Part shown: positions 27,528 to 39,290 of the stretch, one piece after another | How the letters are laid out: every line of letters starts with the position of its first letter | Position numbering within the stretch: position 1 is the first letter of the stretch | DNA from: Mycobacterium persicum | GTDB taxonomy: Bacteria > Actinomycetota > Actinomycetes > Mycobacteriales > Mycobacteriaceae | Assembly: GCF_002086675.1 (NCBI RefSeq) | Contig: NZ_MVIF01000038.1 | Coordinates: forward strand, 1 to 45,718 | Reading direction: 5' to 3' | Length of the DNA stretch: 45,718 nt | Notes under the pieces: generated by a model | Seen by the model: the letters and a program-made list of their open reading frames with translations, nothing else | Told to the model about the DNA's origin: nothing | Databases searched by the model: none | Translations under genes and position numbers: made by a program

Positions 27528-29618
27528 GTGACCACACTCGAAGAGATCTCGACGCTTACCCAACCGCGCCACCCCGACGACTGGACCGAGATCGATTCGG
27601 CTGCGGTCGACACCATCCGGGTGCTTGCCGCCGACGCCGTCCAAAAGGTCGGCAATGGTCACCCCGGGACGGCCATGAGCCTGGCTCCGCTGGCCTACAC
27701 CCTATTTCAGCGCACGATGCGCCACGACCCGAGCGACACCACCTGGCTGGGCCGCGACCGGTTCGTGTTGTCGTGTGGGCACAGCAGCCTGACCCTCTAC
27801 ATTCAGCTCTACCTGGGCGGCTTCGGCCTCGAACTATCCGATATCGAGTCGCTGCGCACCTGGGGTTCCAAGACTCCCGGACACCCGGAATTCCGGCACA
27901 CCCGAGGTGTGGAGATCACCACCGGCCCGCTGGGTCAGGGGTTGGCGTCGGCGGTCGGAATGGCCATGGCGTCGCGGTACGAACGTGGTCTGTTCGACCC
28001 GGACGCCGAGCCGGGCACCAGCCCCTTCGACCACCACATCTATGTGATCGCCTCCGACGGGGACATCGAGGAAGGAGTGACCTCCGAAGCGTCGTCGCTG
28101 GCCGCCGTCCAGCAGCTGGGCAACCTAATCGTGTTCTACGACCACAACCAGATCTCGATCGAGGACGACACGGACATCGCGCTGTGTGAGGACACCGCCG
28201 CCCGCTACCGCGCCTACGGCTGGCACGTACAGGAGGTGGAGGGCGGCGAGAACGTCGTCGGGATCGAGGAGGCCATTGCCAACGCGAAGGCCGTCACCGA
28301 CCGGCCGTCGTTCATCTCGCTGCGGACCATCATCGGCTACCCGGCGCCGAATCTGATGAATACCGGGAAGGCGCACGGTGCGGCCCTCGGCGACGACGAG
28401 GTGGCCGCCGTGAAGAAGGTGCTGGGATTCGATCCCGACAAGACTTTCGAGGTTCGCGACGACGTCCTCACCCACACTCGGGGTCTGGTGGCTCGCGGCA
28501 AAGAAGCCCACGACCGCTGGCAGGTCGAATTCGACGCCTGGGCACAGCGCGAACCGGAACGTAAGGCGCTGCTGGACAGGTTGACCGCCGAGCAGTTGCC
28601 CGACGGATGGGACGACGACCTGCCGCATTGGGAACCCGGGTCCAAAGCGCTGGCCACCCGTGCGGCCTCAGGCGAGGTGCTGTCTGCCCTGGGACCGAAG
28701 CTGCCGGAGTTGTGGGGTGGGTCCGCGGACCTGGCGGGCAGCAACAACACCACCATGAAGGGCGCGGATTCCTTTGGCCCGCCGTCGATTTCGACCAAGG
28801 ATTACACCGCGCACTGGTATGGCCGAACCCTGCACTTCGGGGTCCGCGAACATGCGATGGGCGCCATCCTGTCCGGCATCGTGCTGCATGGCCCCACCCG
28901 CGCCTATGGCGGCACGTTCTTACAGTTCTCCGATTACATGCGCCCGGCGGTGCGGCTGGCTGCTCTGATGGATATCGACACCATCTACGTCTGGACGCAC
29001 GACTCGATCGGGCTGGGCGAGGATGGGCCGACCCACCAGCCGATCGAGCACCTTGCGGCGTTGCGGGCGATTCCCCAGCTCTCGGTGGTACGTCCGGGCG
29101 ACGCCAACGAGACCGCATATGCCTGGCGCACGATCCTGGCCCGCGGCAACGGCAGCGGTCCGGTCGGGTTGATTTTGACCCGGCAGGGCCTACCGGTGCT
29201 CGAGGGCACCAGCGCCGAGGGCGTCGCCCGTGGCGGCTATGTGCTTGGCGACGTCGGCGATGACGAGCCTGACGTGGTGATAATCGCTACCGGCTCGGAG
29301 CTGCAGCTCGCGGTCGAGGCCCAGCAGTTGTTGGCGGACAAGGACATTATCGCGCGAGTGGTGTCGATGCCCTGCGTGGAGTGGTTCGAGTCCCAGCCAT
29401 CGGACTACCGCGACAGCGTGCTGCCGCCGTCGGTGTCGGCCAGGGTCGCCGTCGAGGCCGGTGTCGCGCAGTGCTGGCACAAACTGGTCGGGGACACCGG
29501 CGAGATCATCTCGATCGAGCACTACGGCGAATCCGCCGACTACAAGACGTTGTTCCGGGAATTCGGCTTTACCGCGCAAGCGGTTGCCGCCGCCGCGGAA
29601 CGAGCACTCGACAACTGA
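27528..29618 (+). CDS. tkt: Transketolase
   Basis: This thiamine-diphosphate enzyme exchanges two-carbon units in the non-oxidative pentose phosphate pathway. The 696 residues show the N-terminal [10 protein letters not shown], the ThDP/Mg motif [14 protein letters not shown], the pyrimidine-domain [10 protein letters not shown] and the [16 protein letters not shown] segment, all complete for the family. The GTG start has GAGGA 8 bases upstream. A TAGGGT hexamer at 27468-27473 is a possible -10. It heads the operon tkt-tal-zwf2-opcA-pgl, in which spacings are short or overlapping, so one message is likely. The ortholog is Rv1449c. Confidence 0.95.
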   Translation: MTTLEEISTLTQPRHPDDWTEIDSAAVDTIRVLAADAVQKVGNGHPGTAMSLAPLAYTLFQRTMRHDPSDTTWLGRDRFVLSCGHSSLTLYIQLYLGGFGLELSDIESLRTWGSKTPGHPEFRHTRGVEITTGPLGQGLASAVGMAMASRYERGLFDPDAEPGTSPFDHHIYVIASDGDIEEGVTSEASSLAAVQQLGNLIVFYDHNQISIEDDTDIALCEDTAARYRAYGWHVQEVEGGENVVGIEEAIANAKAVTDRPSFISLRTIIGYPAPNLMNTGKAHGAALGDDEVAAVKKVLGFDPDKTFEVRDDVLTHTRGLVARGKEAHDRWQVEFDAWAQREPERKALLDRLTAEQLPDGWDDDLPHWEPGSKALATRAASGEVLSALGPKLPELWGGSADLAGSNNTTMKGADSFGPPSISTKDYTAHWYGRTLHFGVREHAMGAILSGIVLHGPTRAYGGTFLQFSDYMRPAVRLAALMDIDTIYVWTHDSIGLGEDGPTHQPIEHLAALRAIPQLSVVRPGDANETAYAWRTILARGNGSGPVGLILTRQGLPVLEGTSAEGVARGGYVLGDVGDDEPDVVIIATGSELQLAVEAQQLLADKDIIARVVSMPCVEWFESQPSDYRDSVLPPSVSARVAVEAGVAQCWHKLVGDTGEIISIEHYGESADYKTLFREFGFTAQAVAAAAERALDN

Positions 29619-29632
29619 GAAAGGGCGTTTCC

Positions 29633-30751
29633 ATGAGTCAGAACCCCAACCTCGCCGCGCTCAGCGCCGTGGGCGTATCCGTGTGGCTGGACGACCTGTC
29701 CCGCGACCGATTGAATTCGGGCAATCTGCAGGAGCTGATCGACACCAAGTGTGTCGTCGGCGTGACCACCAATCCGTCCATCTTCCAGAAGGCGCTGGCC
29801 GAAGGCGATGCCTACAACGGCCAGATCGCCGAGCTGGCCGAGCGCGGAGCCGACGTGGACGCCACGGTGCGCACCGCCACCACCGACGACGTGCGCCGGG
29901 CTTGCGACGTGTTCGCCCCGGTGTGGGAGGCTTCCGACGGACTGGACGGCCGGGTATCGATCGAGGTGGACCCGCGACTGGCGCACGACACCGACAAGAC
30001 GATCCAGCAGGCCGTCGAGCTGTGGAAGATCGTCGACCGGCCGAACCTGTTCATCAAGATTCCGGCCACCAAGGCCGGCCTGCCCGCCATCACCGCCGTT
30101 CTGGCCGAGGGGATTTCGGTCAACGTCACGTTGATCTTCTCCGTCGAACGCTACCGTGCGGTCATGGACGCCTTCCTCGCCGGAATCGAGAAGGCACGAG
30201 AAGGTGGCCAGGACGTATCCAAGATCCATTCGGTGGCATCGTTTTTCGTGTCCCGGGTGGACACCGAGATCGACAAACGGCTGGAAAAGCTCGGATCGCA
30301 GGACGCGCTGGCATTGCGCGGGCAGGCCGGGGTAGCCAATGCCCGCCTCGCCTATGCCGCCTACCAGGAAGTCTTCGGGGGCGGCGACCGTTTCCGAGCC
30401 CTCAAGGCAGACGGCGCCCGCGTACAACGACCCCTGTGGGCTTCGACCGGCGTCAAGAACCCCGACTACGCGGACACTCTCTATGTCACCGAGTTGGCGG
30501 CTCCCGACACGGTGAACACCATGCCGGAACCGACGCTGGATGCTGTCGCCGATCATGGCGTGATCACAGGAGATACCGTCAGCGGCACCGCATCCGACGC
30601 CCAGCAGGTATTCGACAACCTTCAGGCGGTCGGCATAGACCTGGACGATGTGTTCATCGTGCTGGAGAACGAAGGCGTGGCGAAGTTCGAGGCGGCGTGG
30701 ACGGAGCTGCTCAAAGAGACTCAGGCGCAGCTCGACTCCGTCACCAAATGA
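29633..30751 (+). CDS. tal: Transaldolase
   Basis: Transaldolase moves a dihydroxyacetone unit between sugar phosphates through a Schiff base in the non-oxidative pentose phosphate pathway. The 372 residues contain [13 protein letters not shown] near the N-terminus, the active-site lysine in [11 protein letters not shown] (Lys142), and [11 protein letters not shown]. This is the longer actinobacterial/plant form. The ATG at 29633 has AAAGGG 8 bases upstream and lies 14 bp after tkt. Its TGA overlaps the ATG of zwf2. Confidence 0.95.
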   Translation: MSQNPNLAALSAVGVSVWLDDLSRDRLNSGNLQELIDTKCVVGVTTNPSIFQKALAEGDAYNGQIAELAERGADVDATVRTATTDDVRRACDVFAPVWEASDGLDGRVSIEVDPRLAHDTDKTIQQAVELWKIVDRPNLFIKIPATKAGLPAITAVLAEGISVNVTLIFSVERYRAVMDAFLAGIEKAREGGQDVSKIHSVASFFVSRVDTEIDKRLEKLGSQDALALRGQAGVANARLAYAAYQEVFGGGDRFRALKADGARVQRPLWASTGVKNPDYADTLYVTELAAPDTVNTMPEPTLDAVADHGVITGDTVSGTASDAQQVFDNLQAVGIDLDDVFIVLENEGVAKFEAAWTELLKETQAQLDSVTK

Positions 30752-32298
30752 GCGCAGCTCGCAACTCCGCCGCCACGCAGTGGCACAACCCGCTGCGCGA
30801 CAAGCTGGACAAGCGGCTGCCCAGAATCGCCGGTTCCTGCGGCATGGTGATTTTCGGCGTCACCGGCGACCTGGCCCGCAAGAAGGTGATGCCGGCGATC
30901 TACGACCTGGCCAACCGCGGGCTGCTACCGCCGACATTCGCCCTGGTGGGATTCGCCCGCAGAGACTGGGACACTCAGGATTTCGGCCAGGTGGTCTACC
31001 AGGCGGTCAAAGAACACTGCCGGACCCCGTTCCGGCAGGAGAACTGGGATCGGCTGGCCGAGGGGTTTCGTTTCGTACCAGGCTCTTTCGATGACGAGCA
31101 GGCGTTTGCGCGGCTCGCCGAGACGCTGGACAAACTCGACGCCGAGCGCGGCACCGGCGGCAATCACGCCTTCTATCTGGCGATCCCGCCCAAGTCCTTC
31201 CCGGTGGTGTGCGAACAGTTGCACAAATCTGGACTGGCCCGTCCGCAAGGTGACCGGTGGAGCCGGGTCGTCATCGAGAAGCCGTTCGGTCACGACCTGG
31301 ACAGCGCCCGCGAGCTGAACAAGGCTGTCAACGCGGTCTTCCCGGAGGAATCGGTCTTCCGCATCGACCACTACCTGGGCAAAGAGACGGTGCAAAACAT
31401 CCTGGCGCTGCGGTTCGCCAACCAGTTCTGGGATCCGATCTGGAATGCGCACTATGTCGACCATGTGCAGATCACCATGGCCGAAGACATCGGCCTGGGT
31501 GGTCGGGCCGGCTACTACGACGGTATCGGTGCGGCCCGTGACGTCATCCAGAACCACTTGATGCAGCTGCTGGCGCTGACCGCGATGGAAGAGCCGGTCA
31601 GCTTCAAACCGTCTGCGTTGCAGGCGGAAAAGATCAAGGTGCTCTCGGCGACTCGGCTCGCCGAGCCGCTCGACGAGACCAGCAGCCGTGGGCAATACAC
31701 GGCCGGCTGGCAGGGCGGCGACAAAGTGGTGGGTCTGCTCGACGAGGAAGGTTTCGCCGAGGACTCCACCACCGAGACGTTCGCCGCGATCACGCTCGAG
31801 GTCGACACCCGCCGCTGGGCCGGTGTGCCGTTCTATCTACGCACCGGAAAACGCCTGGGCCGCAGGGTAACTGAGATCGCGTTGGTCTTCAAGCGGGCGC
31901 CCCATCTGCCGTTCGACGCCACCATGACCGACGAGCTCGGAGCCAACGCTTTGGTCATCCGGGTGCAACCGGACGAAGGGATGACCCTGCGGTTCGGATC
32001 CAAAGTCCCGGGCAGTGCGATGGAAGTCCGCGACGTCAACATGGACTTCTCCTATGGCTCGGCGTTCGCCGAAGACTCACCGGAGGCCTACGAGCGGCTC
32101 ATCCTCGATGTGCTGCTCGGCGAACCGTCGCTGTTTCCGGTCAATGCGGAGGTCGAATTGGCCTGGGAAATACTGGATCCAGTCCTCGATTACTGGGCGG
32201 CACATGGCAAGCCTGACCCCTACGAGGCCGGCACGTGGGGCCCGGATTCGGCATTCCAGATGCTGCACCGCACCGGCCGGGAGTGGCGGCGCCCGTGA
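30748..32298 (+). CDS. zwf2: Glucose-6-phosphate dehydrogenase Zwf2
   Basis: This enzyme oxidises glucose 6-phosphate to 6-phosphogluconolactone, giving NADPH. The 516 residues show the nucleotide-binding [10 protein letters not shown] (37-46), the substrate signature RIDHYLGKE (about 205-213, with His208 and Lys212) and the later [15 protein letters not shown]. The ATG overlaps the tal stop (ATGA). The next gene, opcA, encodes its known activator in actinobacteria, and pgl then hydrolyses the lactone, so the operon order follows the pathway. The ortholog is Rv1447c. Confidence 0.95.
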   Translation: MSAARNSAATQWHNPLRDKLDKRLPRIAGSCGMVIFGVTGDLARKKVMPAIYDLANRGLLPPTFALVGFARRDWDTQDFGQVVYQAVKEHCRTPFRQENWDRLAEGFRFVPGSFDDEQAFARLAETLDKLDAERGTGGNHAFYLAIPPKSFPVVCEQLHKSGLARPQGDRWSRVVIEKPFGHDLDSARELNKAVNAVFPEESVFRIDHYLGKETVQNILALRFANQFWDPIWNAHYVDHVQITMAEDIGLGGRAGYYDGIGAARDVIQNHLMQLLALTAMEEPVSFKPSALQAEKIKVLSATRLAEPLDETSSRGQYTAGWQGGDKVVGLLDEEGFAEDSTTETFAAITLEVDTRRWAGVPFYLRTGKRLGRRVTEIALVFKRAPHLPFDATMTDELGANALVIRVQPDEGMTLRFGSKVPGSAMEVRDVNMDFSYGSAFAEDSPEAYERLILDVLLGEPSLFPVNAEVELAWEILDPVLDYWAAHGKPDPYEAGTWGPDSAFQMLHRTGREWRRP

Positions 32299-32347
32299 TC
32301 CGCGCCGGCGACGATGGATTGCGAAGCGATGAAAAGGAGCGACGCCA

Positions 32348-33259
32348 ATGATCGTCGATCTGCCCGAAACCACCACCACCGCGGTCAATAAGAAGCTCGA
32401 CGAGCTACGCGCAAGGATCGGCGCTGTCACGATGGGCCGGGTCCTGACGCTGATCATCGCCCCGGACAGCGAGGCGATGTTCGAAGAATCCATCGAAGCC
32501 GCCAACTCCGCCAGCCATGAACATCCCAGCCGGATCATCGTGGTGATGCGAGGTAATCCGTACGCCGAGAAACCACGCCTGGACGCCCAACTGCGGGTGG
32601 GCGCCGACGCCGGCGCCGGGGAGGTCGTGGTGTTGCGACTGTCCGGCCCCCTCTCCGGCCATGCCCACAGCGTCGTCATCCCGTTCCTGCTGCCCGACAT
32701 CCCGGTAGTGGTCTGGTGGCCCGACATCGCTCCGGCGGTACCTGCCCAGGATCCCTTGGGCAAGTTGGCGATTCGGCGCATCATGGACGCCACCAATGGC
32801 GTCGACCCGCTGTCGGCGATCAAGAGCCGACTACCCGGTTACACCACCGGCGACACCGACTTGGCCTGGAGTCGCATCACCTATTGGCGGGCATTGCTGA
32901 CCTCTGCCGTCGACCAGCCGCCCCACGAACCGATCGAGTCGGCGCTCGTGTCGGGCTTGAAGACCGAGCCGGCGCTCGACATCCTGGCGGGCTGGCTGGC
33001 CAGCCGGATCGACGGTCCGGTGCGCCGCGCGGTCGGCAAACTCCAAGTCGAGCTGGTGCGCAAGAGCGAGACCATCGTGTTGAGCCGACCGCAGGAAGGG
33101 ACCACCGCCACCCTGAGCCGGACGGCCCGGCCCGATGCCCGGGTTCCGTTGGCGCGCAGGGTAACTGGGGAATGCCTGGCCGAAGATCTGCGCCGGCTGG
33201 ACCCCGACGAAATCTACTTCGCGGCATTGGAAGGCATCAAGAAGGTGCAGTACCTATGA
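32348..33259 (+). CDS. opcA: OpcA, glucose-6-phosphate dehydrogenase assembly/activator protein
   Basis: This 303-residue protein is OpcA, which binds G6PDH and promotes its oligomerisation and activity in cyanobacteria and actinobacteria. Typical stretches are [40 protein letters not shown] and [19 protein letters not shown]. The ATG at 32348 has AAGGAG 9 bases upstream, 49 bp after zwf2. Its stop overlaps the pgl start. No catalytic domain is known for the family. Confidence 0.93.
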   Translation: MIVDLPETTTTAVNKKLDELRARIGAVTMGRVLTLIIAPDSEAMFEESIEAANSASHEHPSRIIVVMRGNPYAEKPRLDAQLRVGADAGAGEVVVLRLSGPLSGHAHSVVIPFLLPDIPVVVWWPDIAPAVPAQDPLGKLAIRRIMDATNGVDPLSAIKSRLPGYTTGDTDLAWSRITYWRALLTSAVDQPPHEPIESALVSGLKTEPALDILAGWLASRIDGPVRRAVGKLQVELVRKSETIVLSRPQEGTTATLSRTARPDARVPLARRVTGECLAEDLRRLDPDEIYFAALEGIKKVQYL

Positions 33260-33996
33260 ATCTGGACGTCCAGACCTTTCCTGACAGCGAGATTCTGGTC
33301 GAGGCCGCCGGCCAACGACTGATCCGGGCCATCGACAACGCGGTGGCGGCCAGGGGGCAAGCACTGATCGTGCTGACCGGCGGCGGGAACGGCACCGCGT
33401 TGCTGCGCTATCTCGGTGCGTCCGGGCCGCGGATCGACTGGTCCAAGATTCATCTGTTCTGGGGTGACGAGCGCTACGTCTCCGAGGACGATGACGAGCG
33501 CAACGACAAGCAGGCGCGTGCGGCGTTGCTCGATCACGTCGACATCCCACCGAGCCAGGTGCACCCGATGGCCGCCAGTAATGGTGAGTTCGGCACCGAT
33601 TTGGACGCCGCGGCACTGGCCTACGAACAGGTGCTGGCAGCAAATGCGGCACCCGGTGATCGGGCACCGAATTTCGACGTACATCTGTTGGGAATGGGGC
33701 CAGAAGGCCACGTCAACTCGCTGTTCCCGCACACTGCGGCCGTGCGTGAGGCCACTCGTCTGGTGGTCCCCGTCGACGACTCGCCCAAACCCCCGCCCCA
33801 ACGAATCACCTTGACCCTACCGGCGATACAGCGTTCCCGCGAAGTGTGGCTGATCGTTTCGGGCCGGGCCAAGGCCGACGCGGTGGCCGCTGCCATCGGC
33901 GGCGCGGACCCGGTTGCGGTGCCGGCGGCCGGAGCAGTCGGACGGGAGAGCACACTGTGGCTGCTCGACGAGGAGGCCGCGGTCAAGCTCGGCTGA
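33256..33996 (+). CDS. pgl: 6-phosphogluconolactonase
   Basis: This 246-residue protein (DevB/Pgl family) hydrolyses 6-phosphogluconolactone to 6-phosphogluconate, the step after Zwf2. The sugar-phosphate isomerase-like fold is shown by [28 protein letters not shown] and the catalytic-loop [14 protein letters not shown]. The ATG at 33256 overlaps the opcA stop (ATGA). A longer in-frame opening upstream reads through opcA and is not the real start. The ortholog is Rv1445c. Confidence 0.94.
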   Translation: MNLDVQTFPDSEILVEAAGQRLIRAIDNAVAARGQALIVLTGGGNGTALLRYLGASGPRIDWSKIHLFWGDERYVSEDDDERNDKQARAALLDHVDIPPSQVHPMAASNGEFGTDLDAAALAYEQVLAANAAPGDRAPNFDVHLLGMGPEGHVNSLFPHTAAVREATRLVVPVDDSPKPPPQRITLTLPAIQRSREVWLIVSGRAKADAVAAAIGGADPVAVPAAGAVGRESTLWLLDEEAAVKLG

Positions 33997-34045
33997 CAAC
34001 GCGGTCGGCAGACTCGAAGCCGCGTCGGCTCCAACTGGCGCAATA

Positions 34046-34444
34046 ATGGCCGTCATGGCAGACAGAAGCGTGCGCAGCGGGGCGGAGCGTAGCCGGATCA
34101 AGACCCTCACCCAGGCGGCGCTGAACGCCGACAAGACGGTGGAGCAGGTCGAGGACGTCCTCGAGGGACTGGACAAGACGATGAAGGAGCTGAACAGTTC
34201 ACTGTCGGCTCTCAACACCACGGTGGAGCGGCTGGAGGGTGGCCTGGACCACCTCGAGGGCACATTATCCAGCCTCGACGATCTGGCCAAGCGGCTTATT
34301 ATGCTGGTCGAGCCGGTAGAAGCCATCGTCGACCGGATCGACTACATCGTGAGTCTGGGCGAGACCGTGATGTCGCCACTGTCGGTCACCGAGCACGCTG
34401 TCCGCGGCGTGCTGGACCGGCTACGCAACCGCGCGGTCCACTGA
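34046..34444 (+). CDS. Small helical/coiled-coil protein (Rv1444c-like)
   Basis: This 132-residue protein is hydrophilic and almost entirely heptad-like (VEQVEDVLEGLDKTMKELNSSLSALNTTVERLEGGLDHLEG), so a coiled coil is very likely over residues about 30-90. The C-terminal third (LVEPVEAIVDRIDYIVSLGETV) is amphipathic. It follows pgl by 49 bp as Rv1444c does in M. tuberculosis. The ATG at 34046 and the ATG at 34055 are both possible starts. Function unknown. Confidence 0.8.
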   Translation: MAVMADRSVRSGAERSRIKTLTQAALNADKTVEQVEDVLEGLDKTMKELNSSLSALNTTVERLEGGLDHLEGTLSSLDDLAKRLIMLVEPVEAIVDRIDYIVSLGETVMSPLSVTEHAVRGVLDRLRNRAVH

Positions 34445-34509
34445 GCGCTGACTCGGCAGCGGTGACGGGGTCGGGCCGCAGTTGGCGATCACACTCGCGA
34501 CGCCCGCCG

Positions 34510-37329
34510 CTACCCGCTGTTTCGCAGCGCGCTGGCCAGCCCGTTCATCGTCAGCAGGATGCCGCGCTGCACCAATTCGTCGTCTTCGCCCGAGCGGTAG
34601 CGACGCAATAACTCCACCTGGAGGTGATTCAGCGGCTCGAGGTACGGGAAGCGGTTGAACACCGACCGCGCCAGGGCCGGGTTGTCGGCCAGCAGATCGT
34701 CGTGGCCGGTGATGCGCTTGTACAGGGTGATGGTGCGGTGATGTTCGTCGACAATTTTGTCGAAAACCCGGCGCCGCAATGATTCATCGGCGACGAGTTC
34801 GGCGTAGTGGGCGGCCAGGCCTAGATCGCTCTTGGCCAGCACCTGCGCCATGTTGGACAGCACGCTGCGAAAGAACGGCCACCGCTGGTAGAGATCGTGC
34901 AGAACGTCGAGTCGCTCGGCCTCACCTTCGGGGCCCGCCGCGATCCATTGCTCGAACGCCGTGCCGGCGCCGTACCATCCGGGAAGCATCACCCGCGACT
35001 GGCTCCACGCCAGCACCCATGGAATGGCGCGCAGGTCCGCGATCGACGAGGTGGGCTTGCGGGACGTCGGGCGACTGCCGATGTTCAGCGACCCGATCTC
35101 GCTGACCGGCGTGGACGCCATGAAATACTCGACGAAACCCGGTGTCTCGTGGACCAATTCGGCATACGCACGCTGCGACAGGGCGGCGACCTCCTCGAGC
35201 ACCCCGTAGGCCGGCGCCGCCGTGTCACCGAGACCCTCGACATCCAGCAGCGTCGATTCCAGGGTTGCGGCCAACAGGCTCTCCAGATTGCGCCGCGCCA
35301 TCTGCGGCTCGGCGTATTTGGCGGCAATCACCTCGCCCTGCTCGGTAAGACGCAACGAGCCGCTCACCGCGCCCGGCGGCTGCGCCAGGATGGCTTGATA
35401 ACTCGGGCCACCACCGCGGCCGACGGTGCCGCCGCGACCGTGGAAGAGCCGCAACCGAATTCCCGACTTGCGGGCCGTTTCGACCAGGGCCAGCTCGGCG
35501 CGATACACCGCCCAGTTGGCGGCCAGATACCCGCCGTCCTTGTTGGAGTCGGAGTAGCCGAGCATCACCTCCTGTATGTCACCTCGGGCCTCGACCAGCC
35601 CGCGATAGAGCGGAAGGTCCAGCGTCGCTTGCAGAATCGTCGCGCCGTTGCGCAGGTCGTCGATCGTTTCGAACAGTGGCGAGATACCCACCGGGCAGTA
35701 CGGTTGCGGTGCCGAGGCGTCCAGCAAGCCGGCCTCTTTCAGCAGGATCGCCGCCTCCAACATGTCCGATACCGACCGGCACATGGAAATAACGTAATTG
35801 GGCACCGCCTCGGGACCGTAGGTCTGGACCGCGTGGGCGGCGGCCGCCATGATGTCCAGCTCGCTACGCGCCAGGTCGGACAATTGTGCCCAGCCGCCGA
35901 TCAGCGGTCGCCGGGTGCTGAGCTCCCCGACCAGCAGCGCAACCCGCTCGTCTTCGGGCAGCGAGCCATAGTCGGGATGCACCCCGGCCCATGCCAGTAG
36001 CTCGCCAACGACCTCCTCGTGTACGTCGGAATTTTGCCGCAGGTCCAGGCCGCACAGGTGAAAACCGAAGACGTGCACGGCTTCTCGTAACAAAGCCAGC
36101 CGGTCGTCGGCCAACAGCGCGCTGCCGTGGGTGCGCAGCGATGCATCGATGACGTCGAGGTCGGCCCGCAGCTCACCCGGCGTGGCGTACGGCGGCAATC
36201 CCAGGTCCAGCTGGTGCTGCGGTTGTTGGTCCAGGATCTCGGCGCCGGTGGCGCTGAGCCGGGCGCGGATCACGCGCAGCGCCCGCCGGTATGGTTCGTC
36301 GTCGCGAGCCTTGTCACGGCAGCCGTCGGCCAGCGCGGACAGCTCGGGTGTGACGGTGAGCAGCCGCGACGACATCGACAGCTCCTGCTCGAGCTGGTCG
36401 AGCTCGGCCAGGTAGTGCGACAGCGCGGTGTAGGCGGCGCCGCCGGTGGCCAGCCGCACCACCTCGGCGGTCACGTTGGGGTTGCCGTCACGGTCGCCGC
36501 CGATCCATGATCCCGGTTTCAGAATGGGCTCCGACAACAGGTCGGTGTCGGGCCACCGGTCGCGCAATGCCCCCCGCACCTCGGCATTGACCTGCGGGAC
36601 GACCTTGAAGAACGCCGACCGGTACAGCCGCAGCCCGACGGCGATCTCGTCGCTGATCTGCAGTCGCGATAGCCGGATCAGCGCGGTCTGCCACAAGGTC
36701 AGAACCTGGCGACGCAGCTCCAATTCGATGCTGCGGCCGTCGTCGGTCTCGCTGTGGCCCTCGGCATGGAGCCGCATCAACTCGGTGATCCGGTGCTGGG
36801 TGACGAAGATGGTGCGCCGGCGGATCTCGGTCGGATGGGCCGTGATGACCGGGGAAACCAGCGCGCCCTTCAACGCGTCGGCAACGGTGACCGAATCCAG
36901 CTCGGCCGCTTCGAGTTTCAGGTACGTGGCGGCTAGGCTGCTGTCTTGCGGCGGCTCCCCGGCGGCGATGTGACCGGCGCGGCGGCGTTCCCGGTGGATG
37001 TCTTCGGCGACGTTGGCCAGCAACGCGAAATGGCTGAAGGCCCGAATGACCGGAAGCGCCCGGTGAATGTCGATACCGTCGAACATCCGCGCCATCTCGG
37101 TTCGGTCGATCTCGGAGCGACGCACCCGGAAGGCTTCCACCCGTGCTCGCTCGACGAGTTCGAAGATCTCGTCGCCGTTCTGTTCGCGAACGGTGTCGCC
37201 CAGGATGGAGCCCAACAACCTGATGTCGGCGCGCATCGGCTCGGTCGCCTCGCGCCCCAGCCGGGTCCGGTGGACATCGCCAATCGGTTCCAGCGCGGCA
37301 TCTGAAACCAGGTCGGTAGCGTCACCCAT
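34510..37329 (-). CDS. ppc: Phosphoenolpyruvate carboxylase
   Basis: This 939-residue enzyme carboxylates PEP to oxaloacetate, replenishing the TCA cycle. Catalytic segments are intact: TAHPTE (163-168, His165), GGDRDGNPN, the glycine loop [40 protein letters not shown] and the C-terminal [13 protein letters not shown]. The ATG at 37329 gives the family's usual start ([17 protein letters not shown]); the longer in-frame opening upstream has no support. In C. glutamicum ppc is linked to gap-pgk-tpi, and M. leprae keeps it. M. tuberculosis lacks ppc as I recall it, so this points away from that complex. Confidence 0.94.
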   Translation of the reverse strand: MGDATDLVSDAALEPIGDVHRTRLGREATEPMRADIRLLGSILGDTVREQNGDEIFELVERARVEAFRVRRSEIDRTEMARMFDGIDIHRALPVIRAFSHFALLANVAEDIHRERRRAGHIAAGEPPQDSSLAATYLKLEAAELDSVTVADALKGALVSPVITAHPTEIRRRTIFVTQHRITELMRLHAEGHSETDDGRSIELELRRQVLTLWQTALIRLSRLQISDEIAVGLRLYRSAFFKVVPQVNAEVRGALRDRWPDTDLLSEPILKPGSWIGGDRDGNPNVTAEVVRLATGGAAYTALSHYLAELDQLEQELSMSSRLLTVTPELSALADGCRDKARDDEPYRRALRVIRARLSATGAEILDQQPQHQLDLGLPPYATPGELRADLDVIDASLRTHGSALLADDRLALLREAVHVFGFHLCGLDLRQNSDVHEEVVGELLAWAGVHPDYGSLPEDERVALLVGELSTRRPLIGGWAQLSDLARSELDIMAAAAHAVQTYGPEAVPNYVISMCRSVSDMLEAAILLKEAGLLDASAPQPYCPVGISPLFETIDDLRNGATILQATLDLPLYRGLVEARGDIQEVMLGYSDSNKDGGYLAANWAVYRAELALVETARKSGIRLRLFHGRGGTVGRGGGPSYQAILAQPPGAVSGSLRLTEQGEVIAAKYAEPQMARRNLESLLAATLESTLLDVEGLGDTAAPAYGVLEEVAALSQRAYAELVHETPGFVEYFMASTPVSEIGSLNIGSRPTSRKPTSSIADLRAIPWVLAWSQSRVMLPGWYGAGTAFEQWIAAGPEGEAERLDVLHDLYQRWPFFRSVLSNMAQVLAKSDLGLAAHYAELVADESLRRRVFDKIVDEHHRTITLYKRITGHDDLLADNPALARSVFNRFPYLEPLNHLQVELLRRYRSGEDDELVQRGILLTMNGLASALRNSG

Positions 37330-37557
37330 GAGTCCCAGTATCAGCGACGGGCCGTAGGGCAACGGCGTGGACCGCACGTTTGCGGGCTGATCTGCCCTAC
37401 GGGGCCGTCGTGCCGACGCATGGACCGCGTAGCCGTGGGGCGACAAGTGTGGCTCCGGCGTCTTTGGCGATTTCACCGGATAATGGCGACGCAGATGCGC
37501 GACGCCCTGAACGGCACTGGTCCTCGTGCAACACCCGTTCGCAATCGCCCCCTCGTG

Positions 37558-37860
37558 ATGGCGGCTCCCCCGCCCGCAGGCTCGTCGGCGCTCGTCGCCG
37601 GGGAGTCTGAACCTGCTGGTCCCAGGCGCAAACTGGCCGCCGGGGCGATGATCGCTCTACTCGTGCCAGCGATCATGGTGATGGCATGGGATCCGCCGTT
37701 CGCAGCGCCGCCACTACCAGCAAGCCGTCCACGGCACCGGAGGCGGCGACGTCGCCGACAGAGGCGACATCGCCCGTCAGCATCCCGGCACCGCCACCAC
37801 GGCCGCCGCGGGGGCCATGGCAAGAACCCCAAGGGCCGACCAGGCGACTAATCGGTCGGG
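37558..37860 (+). pseudogene. Possible frameshifted small exported protein
   Basis: One frame encodes a basic stretch followed by a hydrophobic segment ([22 protein letters not shown], within about 37625-37690), like a signal anchor. After about 37700 that frame turns into an Arg/His-rich shadow, while the adjacent frame reads TTSKPSTAPEAATSPTEATS, the Pro/Ser/Thr-rich linker expected of a secreted protein. This suggests one broken gene, or a sequencing error. The rest of the 37330-38008 gap shows no clear gene. Confidence 0.25.
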
Positions 37861-37995
37861 CAGTCGCCAACCCGATGCCCGACGCCACGCAATCGTTTCC
37901 ACCACCGTGCGGTGATCGCGAAACGCCTGCCGCCTTGACGACCGCCGGCATCAACGACCCGACCGCCCGCCGCCCGCTATCGGCCGGACATTCGG

Positions 37996-38001
37996 TAGGC
38001 T
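37996..38001 (+). promoter_or_regulatory. -10 element for leaderless secG transcript
   Basis: TAGGCT ends 7 bases before the secG ATG with no ribosome-binding site between, the same arrangement seen at mptB. Confidence 0.45.
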
Positions 38002-38008
38002 GCCGGTC

Positions 38009-38242
38009 ATGGAGTTGGCCCTGCAGATCACCTTGGTGATCACCAGTGTGCTGGTGGTGTTGCTGGTGCTGTTGCACCGCGCGAAAGGTGGCGGCCTGTC
38101 GACCCTGTTCGGCGGCGGTGTGCAGTCCAGCCTATCCGGGTCGACCGTTGTCGAGAAGAACCTGGACCGGTTGACGCTGTTTATCACCGGGATCTGGGTG
38201 GTGTGCATCGTGGGCGTGGGTTTGCTGATCAAGTACCGCTGA
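38009..38242 (+). CDS. secG: Preprotein translocase subunit SecG
   Basis: This 77-residue protein has two transmembrane helices (QITLVITSVLVVLLVLL and LTLFITGIWVVCIVGVGLL) joined by a Gly/Ser-rich cytoplasmic loop (RAKGGGLSTLFGGGVQSSLSGST), the standard SecG pattern. It assists SecYE in protein export. The family usually sits next to tpiA in actinobacteria and is co-oriented with it. Here it lies 3.8 kb away and on the opposite strand from tpiA and ppc. Confidence 0.93.
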   Translation: MELALQITLVITSVLVVLLVLLHRAKGGGLSTLFGGGVQSSLSGSTVVEKNLDRLTLFITGIWVVCIVGVGLLIKYR

Positions 38243-38326
38243 CGCGCCCGCGCAGCCCAGCGCCGCGACGGGTCGTCTGGTAGCTTTCAGCCCTGGTGTT
38301 CGTCCCTATCCTGGTAGCCGGCGTCG

Positions 38327-39290
38327 GTGTCTGAGCTGGTGCGGTTCACCGACGCGTCGGGGCATGGGCCCGGCCACGGCGTCGCGGGACCGCTGGCCCG
38401 GTCGGAACACGACCTGGTTCGCGGCACCGGCGCCTACGTGCGATGCGGTTCGACGGCGAGGCGCACGGCTGCCTGGTGCGCTCCCCGTTGCCGCATGCCC
38501 GGATTCGGCGCATCGACAGCTCGCGGGCAACGAGCGCGCCGGGGGTTCTGACTTCGGAGTCGTTGCAGTCCGATACTCAAGACCGCGGGCACATCACCGA
38601 CGCGGCGATCGCCCTGGACAAGGACGGCCGCTTTCTGGCGTTGTCGGTCCGGTCGACCGTCGACTTGGGCGCCTACCTGTCGCAGCTCGCGCCGCTGACC
38701 GCGACCGGCGTCGGCGCGCCGGTACAGGCCGGCGCCTACCGCTTCCGGGCCGTCGAAATCAACGTACGAGCCATGTTCGCCAACAACGTGCCGATCGACG
38801 CTTTCCGCGGAGCGGGCCGTCCGGAGGCGACCTACGTGCTGGAACGACTGATCGACCCGAGCGGCTCAATAACTGGGCTTCGATCCGGCCGCGCTGCAGG
38901 CCCGCAATCTGCCCGCCACCCAGACCTGGTCCCTGACCGCGGCCACCGGGCTGGTCATCGACGGCAGCCGGTTTCTGGACAACCAGATTCGGTGTCCGGA
39001 GTGGCCGACCGTGCCGGGTTCGAATCGCGCCGGCGAGAATCGGCGGCACGCGGCCGGTTGCGTGAATGCGGCTTTGCCAACTACCTGGAAGCCAACGGCG
39101 GCCTCCAGGTCGCCGAGGCCATGCGCACCGGCGCCTTTCCCGTCGAGTGCGCCGCCCTGACGTTTTCCGGCGACGGCTGCCTGGACATTGCGGACGGGAC
39201 CCAATCGAGCAGGACCATGCTGTTCCGCTTCAGCAGCTGGCTGCCGAGCGGCTCGGTATCGATCCGCGGCACATCACCGTGCGCGCGACA
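38327..39290 (+). pseudogene. Decayed CoxL-type aldehyde oxidase / CO dehydrogenase large subunit
   Basis: Fragments of a molybdenum hydroxylase large subunit appear in different frames. VSELVRFTD...LVRGTGAYV starts at 38327. CLVRSPLPHARIRRIDSSRA and ALDKDGRFLALSVRSTVDLGAYLS...DAFRGAGRPEATYVLERLID lie in another frame. FDPAALQARNLPATQTWSLTAATGLV, then GFANYLEANGG...DIADGTQSS, then LAAERLGIDPRHITVRA follow in others. At least three frame changes and internal deletions (no central substrate-binding region) show that it is not functional. Related intact genes in M. tuberculosis are the Rv0373c-Rv0375c set. Confidence 0.8.

Noticed and set aside
29461..30747. Long in-frame extension upstream of zwf2
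   Set aside because: The extension is an out-of-frame reading of tal; zwf2 starts at the ATG overlapping the tal stop.
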